The translations under genes were made by a program, and so were the position numbers. Of a stretch of DNA of 64,000 nt, positions 35,318 to 43,886 are shown piece by piece. Position 1 is the stretch's first letter, and every line of letters starts with the position of its first letter. This DNA is from Mycolicibacterium chubuense NBB4 (GTDB taxonomy: Bacteria; Actinomycetota; Actinomycetes; Mycobacteriales; Mycobacteriaceae): assembly GCF_000266905.1 (NCBI RefSeq), contig NC_018027.1, forward strand, positions 5,332,001 through 5,396,000. Direction: 5' to 3'. Under the pieces are notes generated by a model. The model had not been told where the DNA came from. It did not search any database and saw only the letters and a list, made by a program, of their open reading frames with translations.

Positions 35318-35383
35318 ACGGCCAGGATGCCACCGGTTGGATTTGGTGGTTTTGATCGCTCATCGCCTGGCAACAGCTTTCTT

Positions 35384-35815
35384 ATGCGAAACAAGACATC
35401 AGTTCTCGGAGTCCTCGGACCTATGTTCTTTGCGGGCGCCGCGGCGACTGCTATCGCAACCGCGCCCCTGACCCTCGCGCAGCCGGCTCCGCCGCCGTGC
35501 TTCAACGCCGACGGCACCCCGTGCGCCACCGCCGGCACCGCCGGGCCGGGCGGCGCGGCGGGTGCCATCCCCGGCGGTCCCGCGGGCACGGCCGGACCCG
35601 GCGGCGCCAGCGGCAGCACCAACCCGGGCGGCGTCAGCGGCGCTGCGGGACCCGGCGGTGCCACCGGCGCGATTCCCGGCGGCCCCGCGGGCACGGCCGG
35701 ACCCGGTGGCGCCAGCGGCAGCACCAACCCGGGCGGTGTCGGCGGTTCGGCCGGACCCGGCGGCGTCTCGGGCTGCATCCCGAACGTCGGCTGCGCGTCG
35801 ATCCCGGTCCCCTGA
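35384..35815 (+). CDS. Secreted Gly/Ala/Pro-rich repeat protein
   Basis: A 143-residue exported protein. The signal peptide (MRNKTSVLGVLGPMFFAGAA, cleavage near LTLAQPAPP) is followed by a CFNADGTPCATAG cysteine pair. Two nearly identical 35-residue repeats built from GPGG, GAIPGGPAGTAGPGG and SGSTNPGG units come next, then a C-terminal GCIPNVGCASIPVP with two more cysteines. The composition recalls collagen- or PGRS-like surface proteins. Function is unknown. The ATG is chosen because the signal peptide starts there. A hairpin follows the gene. Confidence 0.8.
   Translation: MRNKTSVLGVLGPMFFAGAAATAIATAPLTLAQPAPPPCFNADGTPCATAGTAGPGGAAGAIPGGPAGTAGPGGASGSTNPGGVSGAAGPGGATGAIPGGPAGTAGPGGASGSTNPGGVGGSAGPGGVSGCIPNVGCASIPVP
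35543..35752 (+). repeat. Two 105-bp in-frame repeats in the Gly-rich secreted protein gene
   Basis: Units 35543-35647 and 35648-35752 encode 35-residue copies that differ at a few residues only (AAG versus ATG; VSGAA versus VGGSA). The nucleotide identity is high, consistent with a recent duplication. Confidence 0.85.
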
Positions 35816-35842
35816 CCCGACGACCACACCCGACACGGCGCG

Positions 35843-35875
35843 CGAGGGTCGGGCTCCGACGGAGCTCGGCCCTCG
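35843..35875 (+). terminator. Hairpin terminator after the Gly-rich protein gene
   Basis: A 15-bp stem (35843-35857 with 35861-35875, two G-U pairs) around a 3-nt loop, located 28 bp after the stop and 52 bp before the amidohydrolase start. No T-run. Confidence 0.55.
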
Positions 35876-35926
35876 GGCGCTCTCGTGCCTCCCGGCTACC
35901 GTGTAGGGCGACACCGGGAGGTCGCC

Positions 35927-37204
35927 ATGGTTGCCAGCAGTCCAGCGGAACGCCGCCTTCTGATCAAGAACGTGCGGATCTTCGACGGCATCTCCGGCCG
36001 GCTGACCGACGGCCACGTCCTCATCGAGGGACGCACCATCGCAGCGGTCGACGCCTCCCCCATCGCTGAGACTCCCGGCACCACCGTCCTCGACGGGGCC
36101 GGCCGCACGCTGATGCCCGGAATGACCGACGCGCACGTGCATCTCGTCGGTATGGCCAACACCCTGCTCGATCTCGCGATGGGTTCCCAGACGCAGCTGG
36201 CCGCCGCCACGCTGGCCAAAGCCAGGGACACGCTGCTTCGCGGGTTCACCACCGTGCGCGACATGGCCGGCGACACCGCGGGGATCCGGCACGTCATCGA
36301 CGGCCGGCCCGAACTGGGTCCGCGCATCTATCCCAGTCAGGCGGCCATCTCGCAAACAGGCGGCCACGGCGACTTCGGATTCGTGTACGAACTGCCGACG
36401 GCGTTGGGCGGCAGCGAATCCCGCGTCGAACAGATCGGCTTCATGCGCGTGGCCGACGGACCCGATCGGGTGCTGGCGGCGGTGCGCGAGCAGCTCAAGC
36501 TCGGCGCGTCACAGATCAAGCTGATGGTGGGCGGCGGGGCGGCCTCGCTGTACGACCCGCTCTACACCGTGCAGTTTCTCGAGCCCGAGTTGCGTGCCGC
36601 CGTCCAGGCCGCCGAGGACTCCGGCACCTACGTCGCGACCCACGTGTACAACGTCACCGGCATCCGGCGCGCCGTCGAAGCCGGCGTCAAGTCCATCGAG
36701 CACGGACACCTGGCCGACGAGGCCACGATCGCGCTCCTCGCCGAGCGCGGCGTCTGGCTGTCCACCCAGCCGTTCGTCGAGCACGACCACAGCTTCCTCA
36801 ACGCCGACAGCGCCGCGAAGAACCGGGAGATCTGCGCCGGCACGGACCAGCTCTACCGGTGGGCCGCCAAGCACGGCGTGAAGACGGCGTGGGGCACCGA
36901 CCTGCTGTTCGAACCGGACAGAGACGACGTGCAGAGCGCGATGATGGTCCGGCTGGGCGACCACATGTCCAACGTCGAGGCCCTCAAGATGGTCACCTCG
37001 GGCAACGCCGAGTTGTTCCGGCTGGCCGGCGAGCGCGATCCGTACCGGTCGGCGCGGCTGGGTGAGATCACCCCGGGGGCGTGGGCCGACGTGCTGCTCG
37101 TCGACGGGGACCCGACCGCCGATCTGACGGTGCTCGGCAACCCCTCGGAGAACCTGACGGCCATCGTCAAAGACGGAGTGATCGTGAAGGGACAGCCGGC
37201 ATGA
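35927..37204 (+). CDS. Amidohydrolase-superfamily metal-dependent hydrolase
   Basis: A 425-residue TIM-barrel hydrolase of the imidazolonepropionase/prolidase-like branch. The HxH metal motif is DAHVHL in MPGMTDAHVHLVG near residue 64-70. Further ligands are expected in KLMVGGG (possible carbamylated Lys region), ATHVYN, SIEHGH and the Asp of AWGTDLLFEPD. The substrate is probably a cyclic amide or peptide-like molecule but cannot be specified. The ATG at 35927 has a GGGAGGT ribosome site. It overlaps the SDR start by 4 bp (ATGA), so the two act in one operon and perhaps one pathway. Confidence 0.87.
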   Translation: MVASSPAERRLLIKNVRIFDGISGRLTDGHVLIEGRTIAAVDASPIAETPGTTVLDGAGRTLMPGMTDAHVHLVGMANTLLDLAMGSQTQLAAATLAKARDTLLRGFTTVRDMAGDTAGIRHVIDGRPELGPRIYPSQAAISQTGGHGDFGFVYELPTALGGSESRVEQIGFMRVADGPDRVLAAVREQLKLGASQIKLMVGGGAASLYDPLYTVQFLEPELRAAVQAAEDSGTYVATHVYNVTGIRRAVEAGVKSIEHGHLADEATIALLAERGVWLSTQPFVEHDHSFLNADSAAKNREICAGTDQLYRWAAKHGVKTAWGTDLLFEPDRDDVQSAMMVRLGDHMSNVEALKMVTSGNAELFRLAGERDPYRSARLGEITPGAWADVLLVDGDPTADLTVLGNPSENLTAIVKDGVIVKGQPA

Positions 37205-37962
37205 CCCTGCTCGACGGCCGCGCGGTCATCGTCACCGGCGCCGCGCGCGGCGTCGGCAAGGGCATCGCCTCGGCCCTGACCGAACGCGGAGCCTCGGTGC
37301 TGCTCGTCGACCGCGACGAGGCCCTGCTCACCGAGACCGCCGACGCGCTGCGGGCGGCGGGTCGCACGGCGGTCCCGCTGCCGGCCGATCTGCGCGACGA
37401 GGACGCGGCCGGACGCATCGTCGGCGCGGCGATCGACGCGTTCGGCAGTCTGCACGGACTGGTCAACAACGCGATCGCCACCAATGAGCCCAAGCGGTTC
37501 TGCGAGATCACCCGCGAGGACTACGACCTCGTGTTCGACGTCGGTCCGCGCGCGACGTTCGAGCTGATGCAGGCGGTGTATCCGGTGTTCTGCGACAACG
37601 GCGGCGGAAGCATCGTCAACCTCGGTTCGGGCTCGGGCACCCTCGGCAAGGCGAAGTTCGGCGCCTACGCCGGAGCCAAGGAGGCCATCCGCGGCATCTC
37701 GAAAGTCGCTGCGCTGGAATGGGGTCGGCACAACATCCGGGTGAACGTGGTGTGCCCGTTCGCCGAGTCCGACGGCATCCGGCTGTGGCGCGAGATGGCG
37801 CCCGAGGCCTACGAGCGGGCGGCGCGCGCCGTTCCGCTGGGCCGTCTCGGAGACGTCGCGACCGACATCGGCCCCGTGGTGGCTTTCCTGCTCAGCGACG
37901 ACGCCGCGTTCGTCACCGCCCAGACCATCATGGTCGACGGCGGGACGGCCGGCTTCCGCTGA
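37201..37962 (+). CDS. Short-chain dehydrogenase/reductase
   Basis: A 253-residue classical SDR. The cofactor motif is TGAARGVGKGIA (residues 12-23) and the Asp in LLVDRDE indicates an NAD(H) preference. NNA is in LVNNAIATN. The catalytic residues are the Ser of NLGSGSGT and YAGAK (Tyr-xxx-Lys). VNVVCPFAESDG and MVDGGTAGFR are typical C-terminal parts. The substrate is unknown. It is translationally coupled to the upstream amidohydrolase, so it may oxidise or reduce its product. Confidence 0.88.
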   Translation: MTLLDGRAVIVTGAARGVGKGIASALTERGASVLLVDRDEALLTETADALRAAGRTAVPLPADLRDEDAAGRIVGAAIDAFGSLHGLVNNAIATNEPKRFCEITREDYDLVFDVGPRATFELMQAVYPVFCDNGGGSIVNLGSGSGTLGKAKFGAYAGAKEAIRGISKVAALEWGRHNIRVNVVCPFAESDGIRLWREMAPEAYERAARAVPLGRLGDVATDIGPVVAFLLSDDAAFVTAQTIMVDGGTAGFR

Positions 37963-37968
37963 GCCCGG

Positions 37969-37974
37969 TAGCCT
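37969..37974 (+). promoter_or_regulatory. -10 box (TAGCCT) for the CobW-family gene
   Basis: TAGCCT is 8 nt before the GTG at 37983, in the 20-bp gap after the SDR gene; no ribosome site is visible. Confidence 0.4.
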
Positions 37975-37982
37975 GCCCGGTT

Positions 37983-39014
37983 GTGCAGACGATTCCCGTC
38001 ATCGCGCTGACCGGCTATCTCGGCGCCGGCAAGACGACCCTGCTCAACCACGTGCTGCGCAGCCCGGCCGCGCGGATCGGGGTGGTGATCAACGACTTCG
38101 GTGAACTCAACGTCGACGCGGGCCTGGTCACCGGCCAGGTCGACGAACCCGCGTCGATCGCGGGCGGATGCATCTGCTGCCTTCCCGACGACGGAGGCCT
38201 CGACGTCGCGCTGGCCCGGCTGGCCGACCCGAAACTGCGTCTGGACGCCATCATCGTCGAGGCCAGCGGCCTGGCCGACCCCGTGGCGATCTCCCGCATC
38301 ATCCGGTTCAGCGGGGTCGACGGCGTGCGCCCGGGTGGCGTGATCGACGTGCTCGACGCGGCACGGCATTTCGACACCGTCGACCGCGACGTGACCCCAC
38401 CGGCCCGCTACGCCGCGGCCACGCTCGTGGTGGTCAACAAGCTCGACCAGGTGCCCGACCACGAACGCGCCTGTGTCCTGCGGCGTTTCGAGGACAGAGT
38501 GCGCGAGGGCAATCCGCACGCACAGGTGGTCGGCGCCACCGCCGGACGCATCGACCCCGCGCTGCTCTACGACGTCTCGGCTGCCGACGACGAGACGGGC
38601 CAGCTCTCCCTGCGCGAGTTGCTCTTCGAGTCCGAGAGATTCGCCGCGCACGCTGACGACCACGACCATGTGCACGCCGACGCGGTGACGGTGCGCGACG
38701 AGGGCTGCGTCGACCCCGGCGCCGTCCTCGACCTGCTGGAGACACCGCCGCCGGGGGTGTACCGGATGAAGGGGACGGTGGCGGTCCGTTACCGCTCCTC
38801 CACGCGGCGCTACACGGTCAACGTCGTCGGCCCGTCCATCCACGTCGCCGTCGCACCGCCGCAGGCGGAGGCGAACAACCTCGTGGCCATCGGCATGGGG
38901 CTCGACGCCGACGCCGTCCGCGACCGGTTGCGTCTCGCCCTGGCCCGCCACGACGGCGCGGCACCCGCCCAGGGCATCCGGCGGCTGCAGCGCTACCGCC
39001 GGCTCAGTATCTGA
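37983..39014 (+). CDS. CobW/COG0523-family GTP-dependent metallochaperone
   Basis: A 343-residue G3E GTPase. Walker A GYLGAGKTTLLNHVL is at residues 10-24. The metal-binding CxCC motif is GGCICCLP near residue 60-67, the Walker B-like segment is IIVEASGLADP, and NKLD is the guanine-specificity motif. A His/Asp stretch (HADDHDHVHAD, near 222-232) precedes the C-terminal CobW_C domain. Family members deliver Zn2+ or Co2+ to enzymes. No Zur site was recognised, so the metal is uncertain. GTG start. Confidence 0.9.
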   Translation: MQTIPVIALTGYLGAGKTTLLNHVLRSPAARIGVVINDFGELNVDAGLVTGQVDEPASIAGGCICCLPDDGGLDVALARLADPKLRLDAIIVEASGLADPVAISRIIRFSGVDGVRPGGVIDVLDAARHFDTVDRDVTPPARYAAATLVVVNKLDQVPDHERACVLRRFEDRVREGNPHAQVVGATAGRIDPALLYDVSAADDETGQLSLRELLFESERFAAHADDHDHVHADAVTVRDEGCVDPGAVLDLLETPPPGVYRMKGTVAVRYRSSTRRYTVNVVGPSIHVAVAPPQAEANNLVAIGMGLDADAVRDRLRLALARHDGAAPAQGIRRLQRYRRLSI

Positions 39015-39038
39015 GACGCGGTGTCTGATACTGGGGCG

Positions 39039-39425
39039 ATGGCGGATCGAAACGTTCTCGGTGGGCCGCTGGACCCGTGCGGCACCGAGCCCCTGACCGG
39101 GTTCTACCGCGACGGCTGCTGCAGCACCGGACCGCAGGATCTCGGACGGCACACGATCTGCGGGGTGGTGACCGCGGAGTTCCTCGCCCATCAGCGTTCG
39201 ATCGGCAACGACCTGTCCACGCCGATGCCCGCGTACCGGTTTCCCGGACTGGTTCCCGGGGACCGCTGGTGCGTCACCGCGCTGAACTGGCTGCGCGCCC
39301 ACGAGGACGGCCACGCGTGCCCGGTCGTGCTCGCGTCCACGCACGAAGCCACGCTGGAGAGCGTTCCGCTCGAGGTGTTGCGCCAGTACGCCGTTGACGT
39401 TCCCGACGATCTGACGGATCTGTGA
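39039..39425 (+). CDS. DUF2237 family protein
   Basis: About 128 residues with the DUF2237 pattern: RNVLGGPLDPCGTEPLTGFYRDGCC at the start, HTICGVVTAEFLAHQRSIGNDLSTP, and GDRWCVTALNWLRAHEDGHACPVVLASTHEATLE. The Cys and His residues suggest metal binding, but no function is established. The ATG at 39039 is preferred because the family begins at this point; an in-frame GTG at 39021 is possible. It follows the CobW gene closely and could share its message. Its end overlaps the open frame of the MOSC gene. Confidence 0.8.
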   Translation: MADRNVLGGPLDPCGTEPLTGFYRDGCCSTGPQDLGRHTICGVVTAEFLAHQRSIGNDLSTPMPAYRFPGLVPGDRWCVTALNWLRAHEDGHACPVVLASTHEATLESVPLEVLRQYAVDVPDDLTDL

Positions 39426-39449
39426 TTGGCGCCGCACCGCACCACCGGT

Positions 39450-39455
39450 TAGCTT
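39450..39455 (+). promoter_or_regulatory. -10 box (TAGCTT) before the MOSC gene
   Basis: TAGCTT fits TAnnnT and ends 5 nt before the ATG at 39461; spacing is slightly short for a leaderless start. It supports 39461 rather than the upstream frame opening. Confidence 0.35.
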
Positions 39456-39460
39456 CGGGC

Positions 39461-40117
39461 ATGGCCTCGGTGTTGACGGTGAACGCGGCGGCAGCGCCGA
39501 TCGCGCTCGGCGAACTGCGTACGGGAATCGGCAAGCGCCCCGTCGACGACGCGCTGCCGGTGCGCGCCCCCGGCCCCCGGCGCGGCGGGCTGGGCAGCGG
39601 TGTGGTGGGTGACTCGGTCTGCAACGCGCGGTATCACGGGGGCGACGACCAGGCCGTGTACGCCTACGCCCGCGAGGATCTGGACCGCTGGGAGCTCGAG
39701 TTGGGCCGCCAGATCGGCAACGGCACGTTCGGCGAGAACCTCACGACGACCGGTGTCGACGTGACCGAATGCCTGATCGGCGAACGCTGGGCGGTCGGCG
39801 CCGACGGGCTGGTGCTGGAGGTGACCAGCCCGCGCACGCCGTGCCGGACGTTCACCAGGTGGATGGACATCGCGGGCTGGATGAAGACGTTCACCGCCGC
39901 GGTGGTGCCGGGCGCGTACTTCCGCGTCCTCGAACCGGGTTCGGTGCGCGCGGGCGACGCGATCGAGGTGATCGCGCGCCCGGATCACACCGTGACGATC
40001 GGGATGGTGTTCCGCGCGATGATGCTCGACCCGGGGTTGATGCCGGCACTGGCCGTCGCTGACGCACTGCCGGAGAAGATCATGAGGAAGGTCGCCAAAC
40101 ACGTCGCTGTGAGTTGA
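39461..40117 (+). CDS. MOSC-domain protein (YiiM-like)
   Basis: A 218-residue MOSC protein related to YiiM. SVCNARYHGGDDQAVYAYAREDLDRWE contains the conserved His-Gly-Gly segment. GTFGENLTTTGVDVTECLIGERW precedes the conserved Cys in LEVTSPRTPCRTFTRWMD, which in MOSC enzymes coordinates molybdenum cofactor or carries sulfur. It may detoxify N-hydroxylated compounds or transfer sulfur. The ATG at 39461 is supported by the start of the first strand and by the -10 box just upstream. Confidence 0.87.
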   Translation: MASVLTVNAAAAPIALGELRTGIGKRPVDDALPVRAPGPRRGGLGSGVVGDSVCNARYHGGDDQAVYAYAREDLDRWELELGRQIGNGTFGENLTTTGVDVTECLIGERWAVGADGLVLEVTSPRTPCRTFTRWMDIAGWMKTFTAAVVPGAYFRVLEPGSVRAGDAIEVIARPDHTVTIGMVFRAMMLDPGLMPALAVADALPEKIMRKVAKHVAVS

Positions 40118-40261
40118 GTCGCATTTGGTCTCATTGCGGCTGAAGCTGTTTGGCCCCCCGCGGGCGACGGGAACGCTGCCTGTGCGCGACGTCGCCGGCT
40201 GAACCGGACGTATTCGACGCTTCGCCACACCCGCACCCGATCCCAGGAGCTTCGTTCTTCC

Positions 40262-41449
40262 ATGGACCATGCGATCGAGATCAGCTACGCCACCCAGGTC
40301 GCCACCACCGCCGCGTGGGTGGCCGGCACCGTCACCGCCGCCTACGCGGTGGGATGGGCCGCGTCGTGGTCACTGCAGCGGCTCGGCCGGCGCAGCGGCC
40401 TTCTCCACGACATCGCCCACCTGACCCGGATGCCGCTGCGCGCGACGCTGGTGGTCATCGCCGCCACGGCGGCCGTCCAGCACACCACCGACACCCGGTC
40501 CGGCTGGCGCGGCTGGGTCGACCACGCGCTCGTCATCGCGCTCATCGGCACCTTCACCTGGCTGGTGGCGAGCCTGGTCTTCGTCGCCGAACGGCAGGCG
40601 ATCACCCGATTCGCCGGCGGTGACACCGGGCTCACCGATGCGGACCGGCACCGCCGCAAGATCCGGACCCAGGTCACGACTCTGCGCCGCATCGTGGTGG
40701 CGATCGTCGTGGTGCTCGGTGCCGCGGCGGCCCTGATGACGTTCCCGGCGTTCAGCGACATCGGCAAGACGTTGTTCGCGTCGGCCGGAGTACTGACCGT
40801 CGTCGCCGGACTGGCGGCGCAGACCTCGCTCGGCGCGGCGTTCGCGGGGATCCAGATCGCGTTCTCCGACGCCATTCGCGTCGGCGACATCGTCGTCCTC
40901 GAGGAGGAGTGGGGCCGCATCGAGGAGATCACGCTGACCTACGTCGTCGTGCATCTGTGGGACGAACGTCGCCTGGTGCTGCCGTGCACCTACTTCACCA
41001 CCACGCCGTTCCAGAACTGGACCCGGAACGCCACCGAGCTGCTGGGCACCGTCGAGCTGGACGTCGACTTCACCGTTCCGTTCGACGCCATGCGGGCGGA
41101 GCTGGACCGGCTGCTGCGGACCAACGAGAAATGGGACGCGCGCGTCGGCGTGCTGCAGGTGACGGATGCGGTCGAGGGGCTCGTACGGGTGCGGATGCTG
41201 GTCAGCGCGTCGAATGCAGGCCAGCTGTTCGATCTGCGCTGCGACGTCCGTGAGGGCATGGTGGCCTGGCTGCAACGCACGAACCCCGGCGCACTCCCCC
41301 GCCGACGCATCGAGCACCAGACCGAGGGCGAGCGCGAGCTCGAGAGCGCGATCGCCTACATCGGCCGCCCGCAGGCGGATTCGGGCCTGTTCAGCGGCAG
41401 CGCCGACGCCGAGCGGCGCAGCCGCACGTTCGACAGCGCCGACGCCTGA
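40262..41449 (+). CDS. MscS-family mechanosensitive channel
   Basis: A 395-residue membrane channel. Four hydrophobic segments lie in residues ~15-190. The pore-lining helix is TLFASAGVLTVVAGLAAQTSLGAAFAGIQIAF (Gly/Ala-rich, ~165-200), followed by the beta domain DAIRVGDIVVLEEEWGRIEEITLTYVVVHLWDERRLVLPCTYFTTTPFQNWTR. A C-terminal alpha/beta part completes the cytoplasmic cage. It releases solutes on hypo-osmotic shock. An AGGAG ribosome site precedes the ATG. Confidence 0.92.
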   Translation: MDHAIEISYATQVATTAAWVAGTVTAAYAVGWAASWSLQRLGRRSGLLHDIAHLTRMPLRATLVVIAATAAVQHTTDTRSGWRGWVDHALVIALIGTFTWLVASLVFVAERQAITRFAGGDTGLTDADRHRRKIRTQVTTLRRIVVAIVVVLGAAAALMTFPAFSDIGKTLFASAGVLTVVAGLAAQTSLGAAFAGIQIAFSDAIRVGDIVVLEEEWGRIEEITLTYVVVHLWDERRLVLPCTYFTTTPFQNWTRNATELLGTVELDVDFTVPFDAMRAELDRLLRTNEKWDARVGVLQVTDAVEGLVRVRMLVSASNAGQLFDLRCDVREGMVAWLQRTNPGALPRRRIEHQTEGERELESAIAYIGRPQADSGLFSGSADAERRSRTFDSADA

Positions 41450-41556
41450 CCGCGCAGCTGCGCAGGCCCGCGCCGCCGTTGCTGCCAAACGCCTGTCAGG
41501 GCCCTGCGGTCGGCGTTACTGTGCACTCACCGTGCCCAGCGATGGTCGGAGGTCGG

Positions 41557-42000
41557 ATGGGGGCATACCGCACAGTGGTCGTCGGAACCGACGGCTCGGA
41601 GCCGTCGCTGCGGGCAGTCGAGCGGGCCGCGAAACTGGCCGCCGAGTCCGACGCGAAGCTGATCATCGCCACGGGGTACTTCCACCACGCCGAGGATCGC
41701 CGGGCGGCGGACACGCTGCGCGACGAGGACTACAAGGTGCGGGGCAACGCGCCGGTCTACGACCTGCTGCACGACGCCCACGACAGGGCGAGAGCAGCGG
41801 GGGCCAAGACCATCGAGGAGAAAGCCGTCGAGGCCGCGCCGGTGCACGCCCTCGTCGAGGTCGCCGAGACGTCGAAGGCCGACCTGCTCGTGGTCGGCAA
41901 CGCCGGACTCAACGCGGTCATCGGCCGGTTCTTCTCCGTCCCCGGCGGCGTGGCCACCAGGGCCAAGACCGACGTGCTGATCGTGCACACCACCGACTGA
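41557..42000 (+). CDS. Universal stress protein (UspA family, ATP-binding type)
   Basis: A 147-residue single Usp domain. VVVGTDGSEPS is at the start (residues 7-17), and the ATP motif GNAGLNAVIGRFFSVPGGVA is near 113-132 (a G-x2-G-x9-G-type pattern), ending TDVLIVHTTD. The ATG at 41557 has a perfect GGAGGTCGG ribosome site, better than the upstream in-frame ATG at 41542. Related mycobacterial Usp proteins bind ATP or cAMP and respond to hypoxia or stress; no specific DosR site was identified here. Confidence 0.9.
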   Translation: MGAYRTVVVGTDGSEPSLRAVERAAKLAAESDAKLIIATGYFHHAEDRRAADTLRDEDYKVRGNAPVYDLLHDAHDRARAAGAKTIEEKAVEAAPVHALVEVAETSKADLLVVGNAGLNAVIGRFFSVPGGVATRAKTDVLIVHTTD

Positions 42001-42007
42001 GAACCTT

Positions 42008-42772
42008 CTACTTGATCGTGTATCCGCCGTCGATAAGCAGGTCCGCGCCGGTGATCATCGCGGCGGCGTCGGAGGCGAGGAAGACCGCGGCTGCGGCGAT
42101 CTCGTTCGGATAGGCGAAACGGCCGACGGGGATGAGCTGTTTGAGCGCCTCACCGCGGGGACCGTCCCAGGCCTTGTGACCGAGTTCGGTCAGCACCACG
42201 GTCGGGGAGATGGTGTTGACCCGCACTCCGCGGCCGCCCCACTCGGCCGCCAGCACCTTCGACACTCCGACGACCCCGAACTTCGACGCACAGTAGGCGA
42301 CGTGCTGGTCCAGGGCCACGGTCGCGGCCTGCGAGGCCATGTTGACGATGGCGCCGTGGCCGGCTGCCAGCATGTGGCGCCCCACCACCTGGCACACCAG
42401 GAACGTGCCCTTGAGGTTCACGTCGACGGTCTTGTCCCAGGCCTCGAGGGAGAGGTCCTCGGCGGGCGCGAGCATGACGATCCCCGCGCTGTTGACCAGG
42501 ATGTCGATCCCTCCGAACGCCGCGAGGACGTCGTCGACCGTCGCCGTCACCGATGCGGGATCGGCGACGTCGCAGGCGAACCCGCGGCTGTCGTTGCCGA
42601 CCGCCGCCGCCGTGCCCGTCGCGGCGTCCCCGTTGAGGTCGACGACCGCCACCCGTGCGCCCTTGACGGCGAACGCGGACACGATCGCGGCGCCGATGCC
42701 CGACCCGCCACCGGTCACCATGGCCGTCTTGCCGTTCAGCGGGAAGTCCAGATCGACTGTGGGTTCGGTCAT
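42008..42772 (-). CDS. Polyol dehydrogenase, SDR family (threitol/arabitol type)
   Basis: A 254-residue SDR. The cofactor motif is TGGGSGIGAA near residue 20-29, with VVDLNGD (NAD-type acid). NSAG, NMASQAAT and YCASKFGV provide the catalytic Asn/Ser/Tyr/Lys. The C-terminal stretch SPTVVLTELGHKAWDGPRGEALKQLIPVGRFAYPNEIAAA, ending LLIDGGYTIK, is very like that of D-threitol dehydrogenase (DthD) and Listeria GolD-type polyol dehydrogenases. It should oxidise a sugar alcohol to a ketose with NAD+. A GAAAGGA ribosome site precedes it, and the gene follows the SorC gene by 36 bp, so the two are probably one operon. Confidence 0.85.
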   Translation of the reverse strand: MTEPTVDLDFPLNGKTAMVTGGGSGIGAAIVSAFAVKGARVAVVDLNGDAATGTAAAVGNDSRGFACDVADPASVTATVDDVLAAFGGIDILVNSAGIVMLAPAEDLSLEAWDKTVDVNLKGTFLVCQVVGRHMLAAGHGAIVNMASQAATVALDQHVAYCASKFGVVGVSKVLAAEWGGRGVRVNTISPTVVLTELGHKAWDGPRGEALKQLIPVGRFAYPNEIAAAAVFLASDAAAMITGADLLIDGGYTIK

Positions 42773-42809
42773 GTCAAGTGGTGTCCTTTCACTCGTCGGG
42801 GTGGAGCGC

Positions 42810-43733
42810 TCAATCGAGCACTGCGGCGGCGACCTCGGTGTCGGTCACCACACCGGACACCAGACCGGACCGCAGCACCGCGCGGGTCGCGGCGATCTTC
42901 TCGGCGCCGGCGCAGATCGCGACGACGGTGGGGATGGCCCGCAGGCCGGCCTCGGTGATTCCCATGCGGCGTTCGTCGAGCCCGGCCACTCGATTACCGT
43001 CCGCGTCCAGCAGCAGGCCGCATGTCTCGGCACGTACTCCGGCGCCGTACAGCGCTGCCGCTTCCTCCTCGGGCACCGACGTGTAGACCTGCGACGCCTC
43101 GGCGGTCCAGCCGCCCACGGACACGAGCGCACAGGTCACCCGGGCGTGGTTGGCGAAGGCGGCCTCGATGGGCGGGGTGCTCTTCAGACTGGCGGCGGTG
43201 CGCGCATCGGCGACGACGTACGGCGCATACAGCGGCCACGAGCGGCCCCCGGTGACCTCGCTGATGCGCCGGGTCAGGTCCGCGCCGTTGGACGTCAGGC
43301 CACCCGCCAGACCGGTCAGCTGGACGACGTCGCACTGGGGCAGCGCGTGCACATAGGGCGCGATCCGGGTCATGGTGCGGCCGCAGTCGATGCCGATCAC
43401 GTCGCCCTCGCGCAGGATCGACTGCAGCAGGTCGGCCATCGCCTTCGCGACGGCCTCCACGCGGTCGGCGGTGTTCTTCGATTCCGCCGCAACGGCATAC
43501 GCGTGCTGCAGCGAGTAGCGCTTCTGCAGCGCGGTCGACAGCTCCACGTCGATCGAGCCGGGATCGTGGATCGTGATCTCGACCATGCCGGATTCGAGGG
43601 CCTCCTCGAGGATGCGGGCCACCTTGAACCTCGACAACCCGAACTCTTCGGCGATCTCGACGCGGGTCCGCCCCTCGAGGTAGTAGCGGCGGGCGATCAC
43701 GGCGCGCTGGAACAAACCGTCGGGTCCCATCAC
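42810..43733 (-). CDS. SorC/DeoR-type sugar-binding transcriptional regulator
   Basis: A 307-residue SorC-family regulator. The N-terminal helix-turn-helix is RAVIARRYYLEGRTRVEIAEEFGLSRFKVARILEEALESGMVEI (residues ~8-52). The C-terminal sugar-phosphate-binding domain includes VIGIDCGRTMTRIAPYV, GGLTSNGADLTRRI, VSVGGWTAEA and the GVRAETCGLLLDADG segment. Family members sense phosphorylated sugar intermediates. It is divergent from the SIS/kinase/ABC operon, with several GCTCA/TGAGC half-sites between them, which suggests control of both directions. Confidence 0.9.
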   Translation of the reverse strand: MMGPDGLFQRAVIARRYYLEGRTRVEIAEEFGLSRFKVARILEEALESGMVEITIHDPGSIDVELSTALQKRYSLQHAYAVAAESKNTADRVEAVAKAMADLLQSILREGDVIGIDCGRTMTRIAPYVHALPQCDVVQLTGLAGGLTSNGADLTRRISEVTGGRSWPLYAPYVVADARTAASLKSTPPIEAAFANHARVTCALVSVGGWTAEASQVYTSVPEEEAAALYGAGVRAETCGLLLDADGNRVAGLDERRMGITEAGLRAIPTVVAICAGAEKIAATRAVLRSGLVSGVVTDTEVAAAVLD

Positions 43734-43762
43734 GCCCTCCCTCTCCCGTGGTTTCGAACTGC

Positions 43763-43802
43763 GCTCATATGAGCAGATCGGCTTGACATATGAGCATAGC
43801 TC
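43763..43802. promoter_or_regulatory. Candidate SorC operator array (GCTCATATGAGC and half-sites)
   Basis: The divergent gap holds a perfect 12-bp palindrome GCTCATATGAGC (43763-43774), a second CATATGAGC (43787-43795) and GAGC-ATA-GCTC (43792-43802). Two CATATGAGC sequences are thus spaced about two helical turns apart. The array lies 30-70 bp upstream of the SorC start and 85-125 bp before the SIS gene, where a bidirectional operator is expected. Confidence 0.6.
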
Positions 43803-43886
43803 AGAGAATGATCCACATCACAAGCAATCAAACGAGCGCCTCGTCACACAGACGAGCGCCACCGACCCGGAAGCGGAAGGCGACCG

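Noticed and set aside
41453..41464. GCGCAGCTGCGC palindrome after the MscS gene as a terminator
   Set aside because: The stem is perfect but would leave almost no loop, so a stable RNA hairpin terminator is unlikely; it may be a chance GC palindrome.
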